Assembly (NCBI GenBank): GCA_002633005.1
Contig: NMRA01000143.1
Span: 280,539 to 344,538 of the forward strand
Length of the DNA: 64,000 nucleotides
Reading direction: 5' to 3'
Origin: Phoronis australis
Taxonomy: Eukaryota > Phoronida > Phoronidae
In this document: positions 50,901 through 63,182 of the stretch, in pieces
Layout: every line of letters begins with the position of its first letter
Numbering within the stretch: position 1 is the stretch's first letter
Translations under genes and position numbers: made by a program
Notes under the pieces: model-generated
Database searches by the model: none
The model's input: the letters and a program-made list of their open reading frames with translations, nothing else
Told to the model about the DNA's origin: nothing

Positions 50901-53900
50901 CGCAAACTAGGTCGAATCCATCCGAAAACGGGAGGATAGCGTCATCGCACTAATAGGTGCCTACATACCAAATTTCATGAAAATCCGTTAAGGACTTGTG
51001 AAGATACAGACTTGGGTAAACGTAAAAAAATAAAATTGCCACTAGGGGGCACACTGGTAGGCGGATCCGTCCAAAAGTCGTCATCGTCTGTTGTTAACAT
51101 CATATAAATGCACCTTTTAAATTTCGTAAAGATCCTGCGAACGGTTTAGGAGATACAGCCATAGGCGCAAAGAAACAAAACTGCCACTAGGAGGCGCCAC
51201 AGAAGTCCAAATCGTCTGAAAATCATTGTCAGCTGTCCTCTTTATAGTAAGCATATATATGCCAATTTTCACAATCATCCTTTGAGCGGTTTGGTTGATA
51301 GAGGGGTGGATGCAAAAATACAGACTCGAAAACACTAAAAATGGCCACTAGGTGGCGCAAACTATGTCGAATCCATCAGAAAACGGGAGGATAGCGTCAC
51401 CTCACTAATAGATGCCTACATACCAAATTTCATGAAAATCCGTTCAGGACTTTTGAAGATACAAAGATAAGCGTAAAAAACTAAAATTGCAACTAGGGGG
51501 CACACCGGTAGTCAGATCCGTCGAAAGTTCGCACATGCCGTCCCATTCATGAATGGTACATATGTGCCAAATTTCATGAATGTATGTCAAAGGGTTTTGG
51601 AGATAAAGCAGCGGACGCCGCCCGGACGGACGGACGGACGGAGGGAGATGACGGCATAATGTGTCCACATATAAATATGTGGGCGCATAATGAGATTAGT
51701 TGTAGAACAGGTTTACGAAAGTAAAACTGCCTACAAATACTCTTTTATTGTGAGTAAAGAGTGTGGACAATGTACACAACCGAAACACAGCAGAAACAAT
51801 TTGATGGAGGAGACACTAAATCTATAGTAAGTTGACTAACTACTAACTAAAAGCTAAACAACCACAACCAAACCCATGACTAAAAACATGGCAGTTAGTG
51901 CAAGAGCATTTAGAGATTGGTTAGGAAGAAACATGTAGGAAGCTGCATTACTTTTATTACCAGACAGAAATTTTTGGGATTTTTTAGATTTGTAAACAAT
52001 AAGGTCCAAGAAAGATTTTTAGACACTCAGCTTCTTATATTTTTCTTCCCACCTGAAATTGGGATTCGGTTAATGCTCTTACATCATTACGACATTATGT
52101 AACGTTAGGTGAAAATGGTGAGTCACAACAGAGGTCAAACTGTACTGACCTTAGCTAGATGGTGTCATAGGTCATGACAAATACTACAAATAAATTTTAG
52201 ATAAAACCATGGATTTCAAATAACTCATTGTCTAATAATCAACAGAAAAAATGCGACGAAATAATAAGAAATGCAATTCCAATTGACATGTTTAGTGCTG
52301 GTGATCACATGATAAAGTAGTATCTAAAAGTGTCCATCTTGAAATTGAACAACACACAGTCTAAACGCCATTGTCGAGAATCTTTATGGTTGAATTAAGA
52401 TAAAAAAATCATAGCAAAATTGGAATCTTCATCCAAAATTCAGTCGAGTAGAAATTTTAAACTACAAAATGCAACATAAGATGAAGTCTATTTTGCAAAA
52501 CAAAATGAAAATAAAACAAGCTGAAAATTCTGAAAGTATTATTCAAGAGCAATACCCGTGTTACTGTCCTCGTACCAAACTTAGAATTCCAAAGAATCAT
52601 CTTAACCCATAAGTGACTACTGTGACAGAAATAACATGAAATATTTTAGTAAGCCCAAATGAATGTGGTGAGGGCAAGGTGAATTATCACACACCCTGTT
52701 CACCAACTAAAGAAAACAATACTATTTCAGCAATCGAAGCATTAAATGTCTTTCATAATAGACTTTAAGAGATGAATTTCCATCTTTCACTTTATTTTCA
52801 GCTTTTGTACTATTCTTAAAAAAGTTAAAATTTAAGGAATTTTCGAGAACAGTAAGCGCCATCTGGTGTTAACCTACCTTTCCTGCGTTTGCCAATTGTC
52901 TGTGGCCAGAGAACGAGAAGTGTGACCATGGCCACAAAGATCACTCCTCCAGGTACGTATACCATCACTGAGCGGTAAAATCCGCTGCATGCTGAACAAC
53001 ATACCACACCCCTGCCAATAAAACATCACCAAAGGTCACCACCAGAGGACACTAGTCATGCAGATCACTTTTAAACTTTGGTAGTGTTGCAGGAATATAT
53101 CAAAGTAACAGACAGTAATAACTTATTCACTGCAATTTCCTTGAGATGTTTTTTGGTTTTTTAAAGCATATACAATGTGTATGTAGTGAGAGGTTGAAAA
53201 GCCTGTAGGAAGACTTTTTTACAAATACGTTATGCACCAGCACCCAAGACAAAGTTGATACTTTACACTCAACAGACCCAGGACTACCTCTTGGAGTATC
53301 TGAGAAATGGAACACAACTGAAATTCCCATTTCTCTGCAATAAGTGGAGTATATTCAAGAATAATCTGTTCTGATTTAGCAGCGACCACTAAACTGAGCT
53401 CTGTTACTTTTCTAAGATGCAGATTGAGTTGTAGCTGAACAAAATCTTAATGTACATTGACAAGAATGACAAGTTCACAATGCAAAGTGCATGGAGATTT
53501 AGTTAATAGCAAAAGCATTTTTAAGGTGTTTTCTAAATTCTACATTTATTATCACCATACAGTCATATTACATATGATGCAGGATTGGAGGATTTGCTTG
53601 ATTCATCCAGTCTTGGCAACAATATCTGAGTCATTGTAACTGGTTCTCATTTCATTGCTACAGGTCAACAGACTGTGACTGTGATTTATTCAGGATCATC
53701 ATTGCCTCATTTTAAGCTCATAATAATACAGTTGGGCAACGTAAGAAACTTAATGTTCAAGGACTTTAAGTGCCAGAAGGCGGACAAGATATCAAACAGT
53801 TTATATGTCATCCATTTCCCGATGTCCAAAAAAACTGAGAAGTGAAGTTTGATAAAAAACATTTAGATATAAGATCTGTCATTAAAAAATATTGATTTCA

Positions 53901-56900
53901 GATAATTTTACTGATTCTTAACGGTGAGCTGCCCTAACTTTGAGTCATGTTTTTGACAGTTTTTGATGTAAACATGTGCTAGCATGACTGCTTCATTTCA
54001 CATCAGAACCGGAAAGAAAAATCATCACAAATGAAATGACAAGTTCAGTCAATGATTTTCACAACCACCGCTGACCAGTGACTGTTCATGCCAAGTGACC
54101 ACCTGATTATACTGCGTATTACTGATTCATGCACATAATTTTTTTATTTACCTACTAGTAGCAGCTTCACTGAAAACACAGAAAAACAAATCAAGCAACA
54201 ATCTATCGCATGCAGTCAGTCGCATTGTCTTCAACTTCCATTCAGTTCACAACTACTTAAAACCACCTTTAAACTATTGAAAACTCACCACGAATAAATA
54301 GATCTGCTTTAACAGAGTGCAAACTTGCCAAATTTTGGTTTACATTCCAATAAGTAATTTCTGGCAGGTTCTTTTTCGCGCAAATGAAAAATTTACATGT
54401 TTTTTTTCAGCTTCTCTCCTCCGCAACCATTCTCAAACTGTATACACTCCTTGACTCCATATTCAAACCAAGCAGTGTATATATGAAAGAATTGAAAATC
54501 CATCTTTGAACCCAAGAGGAGGCTTCAGATTCAACCTGTCACACATGTGGGACAGGATTCCGACTAAAGTTTCCCGCCGATTTTCTCAACTCCAACCGAA
54601 TCCAACAGCGGCCACACAGGCTTGAAAAAGCCAACAGATGCTGGCACAACGTTGCCCTTTTATCGCAATAAGTTCAGTAACGACTCATAATTTTCTGCGT
54701 ATTATACTCACACTGAATGAGTCATGACATATAATACCAATTTTACATTTAATTTACTGTAAGATGTGTCCAGATCGAATAGTCCTGGAGCGTGTGATGT
54801 CACGATGAGTGTCGGTGAGTCTGATTGGTTGATTAATGTCTCAATGTATAATATTGTAAGATGTGTCCAGATGGAATAGTCCTGGGGCGTGTGATGTCAC
54901 GATAAGTGTCAGGGAGTCTGATTGGTTGATTAATGTCTCAAAAATGTACAATATTGTAAGATGTGTCCAGATCGAATAGTCATGGGGCGTGTGATGTCAC
55001 GATGAGTGTCGGTGAGTCTGATTGGTTGATTAATGTCTCAAAAATGTACAATATTGTAAGATGTGTCCAGATCGAATAGTCCTGGGGCGTGTGATGTCAC
55101 GATAAGTGTCAGGGAGTCTGATTGGTTGATTAATGTCTCAAAAATGTACAATATTGTAAGATGTGTCCAGATGGAATAGTCCAGAACCCCTCCTCATAAA
55201 ACACTCAACTGATATGAAGAGACTCTCTGATGATTGGTCTGGTAAATCTAATGGAATGTCTGTCCAAGGACCGTCATATACTCAGTCAATAACGATTATA
55301 GTGCTATCTGCGAACTGTCTCATGAAAACTGACTTACCATTTCGGACTAAAAATTTGTCTAACTAAAGATCGAAATTCAGTCTAAGTTAAGAAAGGAAAA
55401 GTTTAATGAAATGGGCCCCAGAATCTCTCCTCTCTTTAAAAGTAAAATGACTGGAGCTCTCTAAATCCAATCCTTTTTGTGTTAAGAAATGCACGTGCCT
55501 AGATTTTGACTAATCTCCCCAATGTTCACAAAGTCACAGCAAGGCACGTTATACACAACATGAGCACAGCCATTAGTACACCTCTTGCCTTTAGGAATCA
55601 ACCAATCAGACTCATCAACCCTCGCCATGACAACTGGCCCCAGCCCAACACAACACTAATCTGAGAATGGATGTTGATGAGACGGTCAGAAATGCATATC
55701 TCAGTTTTGGTCTGCACGAAAAAGAACCTACTCATTTAGTTTATGCATTACGGGTACATATGAGTCGACAGCAGATATGTCACATGCACGACTATTTGTT
55801 ACTAAGTTGATTCATGCAAACAAGTTGGTGACTTTTTATCTATACCTAATCCCTATGTATTAACTGTTGATTTCCAGCTTGGTACAAAACTATCTATTGT
55901 AAATCACCTGACAAATGACTTCACAAAAAAGTGACAATCATCAGACCCATTCTCCCTACTGATACATGTGGCGCCACCTATAATCAGTTTGCGTACCTGC
56001 ATGGATGAAGCTGTTGTACAATATTGACACCGACGCCATTAGACAGTTTGTCAGTGAAACTCATGGCACCATAAACAAAAGCACCACTTTCCTGTAACAT
56101 CACCAACAAGACATTAACAATATGTTGTCTGCTGAAATATCGAAAAATATCTTACTCTTTGTGAGCATTTAATTCCTCTTCTACTGATCTAGTGAAGTAG
56201 GACATCACAGGACTACAGACTAGCAGTTCTCTAGACAACTGACTCTGTTTGATAGAATATTAAATTTTGTGAACTGCAGAGTTTCTTAAATCTCAAAAGG
56301 CAGGCACTGTAACAAAGGAGACTTAACAGACTATAACAGATATCTTGAACAACTATTTGATCGAAATCAAGACGGCAATTTCAGGTGTGACTTACAAAGT
56401 TTTCGCCGATCAGATCTGCAACAATGGCTAATGATGTGACCAGAATGGTGGACGTGCCAAACCCCAGGAGGGCGGCAGGGCCGAAGACCATGTATTTAAG
56501 AGAGACGGTCACAAAGTAGAACCATACACAACTGCCTGCACACAGACACAAGCCCAAGATGTATGTCACCTGGCAACAGAGAGAACAATCAGTTTAACTA
56601 TTCACAATTTCACAATTTGAAGGAATTAAGAAATTTGAGGGCACTAACTAGATTCAAGAATTAAAAAAATAATGTTCATATTTAATTTTTACAGTGAAAA
56701 GGTCTTGGCAACACAGAACTACTAAGCAAAGAACAGGTATAGGCAACACAGAACTGCAATGGGTAACGCAGCACTGAAAAAAGTGGGGGCTATAGCCCCC
56801 CTCCAAGCCCCCTGTGGTACACTGCCCATAGACCGCACAGCACTGAAAAAATGGTGCGTCACCCATGCTGCTAACAGGGCCATGGCAACACAGACCTACT

Positions 56901-59900
56901 AACAGAAAACATGACCTGGCAGCACAGAACTGCTAAGCACAAGGCACATGACTTGACAACACAGAACTGATAACAGGGAACAGGTCTTGGAAACACAGAA
57001 CGGCAATAGTCTGATATAACATCCCGTATTTTGACAACCTTATATCAGATCATTACATTACAAAACTGCTAAAAGAGAACAAAACTGGTAACATGGGGCA
57101 CTATGTACCATTATCCTGGAGTGTAAAAAGCAAGAACTTTACACTATCAGGATCTAATCTAGAATCACGCTCGATTAAACTTGTCAAGCAAGCCTTTTGT
57201 GTTGGTACACAATACTGCAGATTGTAAAATATTGCTTAACAGGGACATGTTTCCTTAGTTACAGTACAAATTACATACCTTTTTCCCAAACTTTTTATTG
57301 AGCGGCCTCATCAGGAAGGTACCGATGATCCCGCACACAAATACGGTCAAGGGACAAATAGCAATGAACGACTGAAATACACACATAGACAAGGATTAAC
57401 AATGGAAGAATTATGTGTTTGTTGAGACTCAAGACATGAATCTAGGTCTGCTAGACAAAATGCATTTTGTTACCCAGCGAACCAATTTAGTTACAAAAAA
57501 TGTAACTCAAGAACTTTTAACAACACGATTGCTTGACTTTTCCTTATCAGTGCTGGATCTATGATTTTATTGATGAGGGGGTTACTTACTTGGTCTCAGT
57601 TACATAATGGCAAAAAGTGATTTGCCACAGAGGTAATTTATAAATGAGGGGTTTAAAACCCCTGACTCATAAATCTGCCCCTTTTATATGTCCACCACTT
57701 CTTGTAAATAAGAGCACTCCTGTAACAGCACTAAAATAGGGTAGGTAGCGCTCCACCCTGCTGCCTCAAGGTGGCGCTCCACCCCGCTGCCTCAAGCAAG
57801 AGAAGTCCTATCTAGCAAATAACCTCTTACCTTGGACATTTCTAAAGTCTCTGTTAAGTACATGGGCATGTAGACCTGTGTCAGATTCACAATGAGTCGA
57901 GTGCACATGTAGAGTACTGCCACCTGTTGGAGACAGAGAATTGATATTCCAACATAAAATATTGATGGTATTTCAAAACACATTCTAAAAGACATATAAT
58001 TAATCACCTCATTTACACATCCTGTGGGCTCTTTAATGGCAACCAAATGAATGTTCAAATTTGAGCATGCTTTTCCAACAATGTAGCAAAGATCATTTCA
58101 CACACATATTTCTCAGGTGCATAAAATGGCACATCTTCCAAATATCCACCAGTCAATATAGTAAAACAAACGTTCACTGGTGACCAATAAAATATGCTAA
58201 GCTCGTTACTTTAATATGTTAACAATAAAACGACCACGTTTTGAAATTTCTCCATTTTCTGCCGATGTCAGTTGTCATATTTTATTTCAACGAAGATCAC
58301 ACAATCTTCAGTTGTCTCAGGATATTGGGAATATCATTTTGTTCATCAAATCCAAACTCTGCAGAAAGTAACTGAATTAGCAGACAAAATAGAGGTAAGC
58401 ACAACTGGCAATAGTCTGATATAACATGCCAGAGAACCAGTTTGATGCCCGTTACTCAGTGGAGAAAACTGGTTCTCAAAATGCGGGCACGTTATATCAC
58501 ACTATTACGGTCCGCACAGGCCATCAAATGTAATGAGATCATCAGTGAGGATAAGCGTATAGGCGTGTATTCCAAAAATGAAAATTTTCCGGCGTTTCAG
58601 TAACACCAAAAAAAACACCAATTTATTCAGAAAGGGGGCATGCAAGCAGCAAGTCATAACCTTGGCTGATATGAAAATATCAGCAATTTTTTTGCATACA
58701 GCTGTGCTTTTTAATTTTAAGTTAATATTTAGTACTTCGCTAACACTTTATTTGTTTTTATAAATTATAAATGCTCCTCAAAACTGAATTTGTAGCTAAA
58801 AGTTGACGCTGATTAGGCCTTTAAGAGGAATTTTTTTATGAATAAACGTCTCACTATCTGAACACTTGACACCAGAAGATTTAACACCATATCAACGCCC
58901 ATGGGCCTTTATTCCACATAATTTTCATCGCGTAGGCTTATCAACGGAAAATCCCCGTATTTGTATCATTATCAAGCATGCCTTTGTATTTAGTCAAATA
59001 TATAAAAATAACAATAATATAATTGCCTGTAAGCGATGAAGACTTACATTCAATTCGCGATGGCAGTACATCACTTACCAAATAAAATTGCGGCTCTTTC
59101 AGCCAGCACTTCCAAGACATGGCCATCTTGGTCGCCAATGCCTGGTCATCGTCTAACGAGGGTGATCTCTCCTCTCGCGTTCCAATGTGGAAAATCAAAC
59201 TGAATACAGCACCAATACCCACTCCAATAAGTGCAAGAGTCTGAAAGAAACCGCAGGAAAATACCAAAAACGGGATGAGGAAAGCATTCAATGGCAATGT
59301 CATTTTGATTAATCCTTCAATTAAGCACCATCCAGTGGTTTAATGAGGGGGGTAGGGGAGGCGGGGGAAACAGGGAAGGGGAAGAAGGGCAGGGGAGGTG
59401 GGGCAGGGGAGGTCGGGCATGGGAGGCAGGGCAGGGGAGACAGGGCAGGGGAAGAAGGGCAAGAGAGGTGAGACAGGGGAGGCAGGTCAGGGGAGGTGGA
59501 GCAGGGGAGGTTGGGCAGGGGAGGAAGGGCAGGGGAGGCAGTTGTCCTTGAGCACCAACTGAAGGCAACAGATTCCAAACAATAACAAGAGTGAACAAAA
59601 GTAGCAAGGTTTTCTTTAGTGGCGATGGTGAACCCTCACTTGACAACAGTGTCACCCCTCATCACCACCAATCTTGCCCTCCCTACATCACCAAGACAGT
59701 GCCTCTCAGGACTCATTAACTTATAACTGGAGGTCCACCATTTGTTGACTGTCTGTTGAGGAAAGTTACAGAAAGCATATTATATTATTCTGTTTCCTCA
59801 CCCAAATGATGCTTATCTGAGCCAACAAGCCACTACAAGTTCAGGTCTCTTAACCAGTAGGGGACTCTCCGCACCCCCTTCCCTGTCCTCGTTTTATACT

Positions 59901-60740
59901 CCAGTGAATACATGTCTCAAGATAAAGCAAACCAGTAAATTTTCTGGTTCAGAGATTTTGGAAAAAGGGTTTCCCTGACAGAGCACAGAAACAGAAGCAA
60001 CCCCCCAAGGGAGCACACGCCTGAGAGTGCCCTCCCCCCAAGGAAGCACAAGTCTGAGATAGTGCCCCCTCCCCCGACAGAGCATCAACTAAGGGTCTTT
60101 CAGAAATTTTCAAAGAAAGTGTCCACAGCTGTCCCTTTATGAGTTCAATATAATGAACATTTTTTGAAACTTGATAATTATCTTTTTTGAAAGGGTACTC
60201 AGCCAATAAACTTCTAAAAAGCTAAAAATTGGTCAGGATGTAAATAACATGAAGTCATTCCCTGCACTTCTTGAACTCCATTAAGGCGCAGTAGTAAAGC
60301 TATGCCTTCTGTCAAAAAACTATTTCTGATTTAGACCACATTCTATGTTAAAGTTGGTCGGTCACGCTGTTGGAAACTTGATTATCGTTCAGGAATACAT
60401 TCATTCAACTTAAAATTTATTTTATGAGCATTTTTTATCAATTAAAGTGAAATATAGAAGGAATATTTACACCATAACTGCAGTACACACCAAAAATAAC
60501 AGGAAAAAAGACCCAGAATTCCCTGTTATGATGGGCGCTGAGTGCACTAGAGGAATTCGCCCTTGGAGTAGCATGTCGAGCAAACAGAATTCTGACATCA
60601 GAAACTGTATTAGACAAACCGAAGGACTCACCCTAAACTGGGGTACATCATAGTAGCCCAACACCTCTGTTCCACTGGTCTCGAGTAGGAAGAAGGTCAA
60701 ACCATACACAATGATATTAGACAGAACTGTGAAGGCATAC
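47684..60740 (-). CDS. MFSD12: MFSD12-like lysosomal transporter, 3' part (8 exons)
   Basis: MFSD12 is a 12-helix major facilitator that imports cysteine into lysosomes and melanosomes. Eight minus-strand exons give 381 in-frame codons covering about helix 6 to the C-terminus. They run [13 protein letters not shown] (human YAFTVVANITVYG), [37 protein letters not shown], an [13 protein letters not shown] loop, [39 protein letters not shown], and a last helix ending LVLWPQ. All junction phases close. The N-terminal half (helices 1-5) is not in the window. The cytoplasmic tail is about 90 residues longer than in human and contains DDDDALL, an acidic dileucine signal. The loop after GTREE, where human has EHTPLL, has no dileucine. 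Introns hold a full CTCF-motif element, a 100-bp satellite and MITEs. Confidence 0.95.
50183..51693 (-). mobile_element. CTCF-motif repeat element, copy 2 (full length)
   Basis: Lies in the last MFSD12 intron, in the opposite orientation to copy 1. GCCA[CG]T[AG]G cores start at 50275, 50586, 50728, 50889, 51038, 51183, 51344 and 51489: one 311-bp step, then steps of 142-161 bp. CCAGTAGAGGGC (50276), CCACTAGGGGGC (51039) and CCACTAGGTGGC (51345) fit the CTCF core exactly. The left end ACAAGAGCAACGCAGAGCGT holds a CAACGC/GCGTTG hairpin. The right end has a (CGGA)n run (51615-51640), a CCACATAT/ATATGTGG hairpin (51665-51682) and TGTGGGCGCAT, which mirrors ATGCGCC near the left end. Confidence 0.88.
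52878..53011 (-). CDS. MFSD12: MFSD12 exon G
   Basis: 134 nt: [10 protein letters not shown] loop and the last helix [17 protein letters not shown], then a basic stop-transfer. Confidence 0.95.
54759..55180. repeat. ~100-bp tandem repeat with A/B alternation
   Basis: Four full units and a partial fifth (starts at 54761, 54858, 54958, 55058, 55158), in the MFSD12 intron between exons G and F. Units 1 and 3 have GATGAGTGTCGGTGAG; units 2 and 4 have GATAAGTGTCAGGGAG. Every unit carries TGATGTCA (CRE-like) and GATTGG (reverse CCAAT). Confidence 0.95.
55997..56091 (-). CDS. MFSD12: MFSD12 exon F
   Basis: 31 codons plus two bases: [20 protein letters not shown] ... LHPC. Donor GTACGC. Confidence 0.95.
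56396..56569 (-). CDS. MFSD12: MFSD12 exon E
   Basis: 58 codons: two helices, ending [20 protein letters not shown]. Confidence 0.96.
56696..57010. repeat. Scattered GGCAACACAGAACTGCTAA repeats
   Basis: Seven or so imperfect ~33-bp units (GGCAACACAGAACTGCTAAC...ACAGGTCTT) between MFSD12 exons E and D. Confidence 0.7.
57005..57056. mobile_element. Small foldback, partial MITE copy
   Basis: AATAGTCTGATATAAC and TTATATCAGATCATT pair over 51 bp. Its left end is the same as that of the element at 58410. Confidence 0.6.
57279..57371 (-). CDS. MFSD12: MFSD12 exon D
   Basis: 31 codons: a helix and a [10 protein letters not shown] basic loop. Confidence 0.95.
57831..57923 (-). CDS. MFSD12: MFSD12 exon C
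   Basis: 31 codons: [20 protein letters not shown] followed by [11 protein letters not shown], the family's most conserved block after helix 6. Confidence 0.96.
58410..58506. mobile_element. ~97-bp palindromic MITE
   Basis: Terminal repeats AATAGTCTGATATAAC / GTTATATCACACTATT (15 of 16 paired) and an inner AGAACCAGTTT / AAACTGGTTCT repeat form a long hairpin in an MFSD12 intron. Confidence 0.8.
59079..59240 (-). CDS. MFSD12: MFSD12 exon B
   Basis: 54 codons, phase 0: helix [20 protein letters not shown], then a charged loop and the WLKEPQFYL helix start. Confidence 0.95.
59340..59545. repeat. G-rich minisatellite
   Basis: More than ten units of GGGCAGGGGAGGTG and variants, with many runs of three to four G, in the MFSD12 intron between exons B and A. 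Such runs could form G-quadruplexes on the plus strand. Confidence 0.9.
60632..60740 (-). CDS. MFSD12: MFSD12 exon A (first seen)
   Basis: One base plus 36 codons, [13 protein letters not shown]...VPQFR. Donor GTGAGT; the acceptor lies after ATTGCAG. Same exon as 61589-61694. Confidence 0.95.
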
Positions 60741-60894
60741 CTGCAATGAACACATACATGTCAACATCAACGGTATGTCTTAAGTTGCAGCTAATGCGTA
60801 TAAGGTCACGAAACAATGACCAATGAAAACTCTTCTAAGCAAATATTGACGAAACTTTGCAGGAAAAAAATCAAATTATCTTATTGTGACTATA
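60635..60894. repeat. 260-bp block, copy 1 of false duplication
   Basis: Matches 61589-61847 except for one A and a couple of substitutions. It contains MFSD12 exon A and intron. After it, the two copies go on with different sequence. Confidence 0.93.
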
Positions 60895-61587
60895 GACCCT
60901 ATTCACGCGGCGGCCATTAAGATCCAAAGCGAGGCTCACTGCGATAAAACAAAGCGAAAGCAGACATTGCGTGAGTTAAATAGCCGGTCTTTCGAGTCCA
61001 ACCTGGATATTAAATTTTAATGATGTGTCGACAATTAACCACAGAGACGTAGAAAATTACATTAGAGAACAAGTTAAGGCGCCAAAGAGTTGTCTGACGA
61101 AAAGGGCTTATTTTTTTCGGAAAACTAGGTTCGAAACATGAAAAGTAAATGTGTCCAAATTGCGGCGATAGTAGTGTTACGGATTAGGTATTATTCTGAA
61201 TGCAGGGTTACGTTTTTTCTTGTAAATTGTTGATCAAAATACTTTCTACGCGGACCAGGTCATCTGCTCGTATTATTGACGAGTTGAAGACATATTCGAC
61301 AGTGGTGGCTGTCATGTGCAATTAGTCACATCTGGTTTAATTTGTTGATCAAGAATATTAACATCAAGCATAGCCTGACCCTATGCACTCACTGGGACTA
61401 ACATTTGATTTGTCATTGGTCTGAAAGAATAATTGATGTTATTAAATATATTTTTATTAAAATAAAAAACCAGGCTCGTAATTGAAAATAAAAATTATTT
61501 GACCATCAATGCTTTCTTGGTTGTAATAATTCTTACGTCTATTTCATGTGTTAGATTTCAAATATCAATCTGGAACAAGTTGAATTT

Positions 61588-61588
61588 N
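61588..61588. other. Single-N assembly junction
   Basis: The N is followed by a repeat of sequence beginning at 60635. Confidence 0.9.
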
Positions 61589-61694
61589 AAACTGGGGTAC
61601 ATCATAGTAGCCCAACACCTCTGTTCCACTGGTCTCGAGTAGGAAGAAGGTCAAACCATACACAATGATATTAGACAGAACTGTGAAGGCATAC
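61589..61694 (-). pseudogene. Artefactual second copy of MFSD12 exon A
   Basis: Identical to 60635-60740 and cut by the N at 61588, so it lacks the last three exon bases and the donor. It is best read as the other haplotype of the same exon and not a true duplication. Confidence 0.85.
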
Positions 61695-61849
61695 CTGCAA
61701 TGAACACACACATGTCAACATCAACGGTATGTCTTAAGTTGCAGCTAATGCGTATAAGGTCACGAAACAATGACCAATGAAAACTCTTCTAAGCAAATAT
61801 TGACGAAACTTTGCAGGAAAAAATCAAATTATCTTATTGTGACTATACG

Positions 61850-63180
61850 CTTCAGATCAACAAACATTACTCGACACTTGATGAAAAAATTACTACAGTA
61901 AATGCTCTTCAATTTAGCCTCAAATGACCAAAAATGTCCCCTTGCCAAATTTCTAAATAAAATAAATAAGAACCATACCATGGTTTACAATTTGTGCAAT
62001 TATAAAAAATGTGTGACTAAAAATTTGGAAATGCAGTGAAAATTTTTCTGTAATTTTAGCAATCACTTTTGAGCGAAATTGAAGAGAGATATAGTAATTG
62101 TGTCCAATGTTTCAAGTTAACGTTTCAATTTCACGCTATGCATTGGGTAACTGGAAAGACATTCTTGTAACAAGCAAATATTGGGGATTTGGGCAACAGC
62201 GTTGTCTGATGTCCTTCTGACTTAGCCACAACTGCAACAAGGTTAATATATAAATGTCAACAAAATCGTTATACTTTTTTACACTATTGCACATAGGCAG
62301 AATGGCCAAGTCTTAATTTCGATTATTTTGAAAACGATTTGATATTATGTTTAAAGAACATCGTTTGGTTACAAGTTTAAACTACATTACATTGTGAAAA
62401 AATCCCTTTTGGGGCATTTTTTACTGAACAAAGGGCAGAAAGGCTATCTTTAATAAAAACAATAATCATCACACGAGCTATAATCATCACAGCTCAGCTG
62501 ATTCATGCATTTAGCGCATTTAAATGAGCCACCCGTTTACAACAGGGAAGTAAAGAATGTTATTGTTAGCAGTGCTGCTCAGTTGAACTGGTATCAAGAG
62601 TTAGAATTTGTCACATCTCCAAATTTTCACACCAACTTCGGTTTATTCACATACGCGAGACACAATACTTGGTTTTGAAATCAATGAATTCCATAATTTT
62701 ATACTTTGTGAACAATAGGAACTACCACTTGATGGAGCATAAACTAACCGTAAATCCAACACAGCACTAAACAAAAACTTTGAAAAATTCTTACAATGTC
62801 CCAAAGAGTCGCAGAATTTCATGAAAACAAGTTTTGTCACAGAATGTCACAGGCAATCTATTGTTTGATGACCTGACAAGGATCAGGGTTTATGACTGAT
62901 AGGCGGGGTGACAGGGGAGGTAATGGAATTAATTGATATAATGATAGAGGGGCTAACAGGTAAGGTAATGGAATTAATTGATAAACTAAGTAGTTGATGA
63001 TTGAGATAAATATTAAGTATTAACGGGTTAATAAGGGATATCACCCACAAACTGTGATAAAGTGGATTACTGGAAATTAAACTGTATAAATTCTGTGAGG
63101 ACACTACTTTTGGATAACAGTCTTATATTGACTTCTCCTCTTTTGCAGAAATGGCTGTACTTTGGTGGCAAGATTTCCGA
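61850..63180. other. No gene recognised (presumed MFSD12 5' intron)
   Basis: I looked for exons encoding helices 1-5 of MFSD12 on the minus strand and found none. A 30-bp direct repeat (AGGTAATGGAATTAATTGATA) occurs at 62918-62938 and 62964-62984. Confidence 0.45.
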
Positions 63181-63182
63181 TA

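Noticed and set aside
50183-51693. Helitron
   Set aside because: One end has a CAACGC/GCGTTG hairpin near the terminus, but the expected CTRR end and insertion between A and T are not seen in the three copies.
59317-59655. Proline-rich 112-codon ORF
   Set aside because: It is the C-rich strand of the G-rich minisatellite inside an MFSD12 intron.
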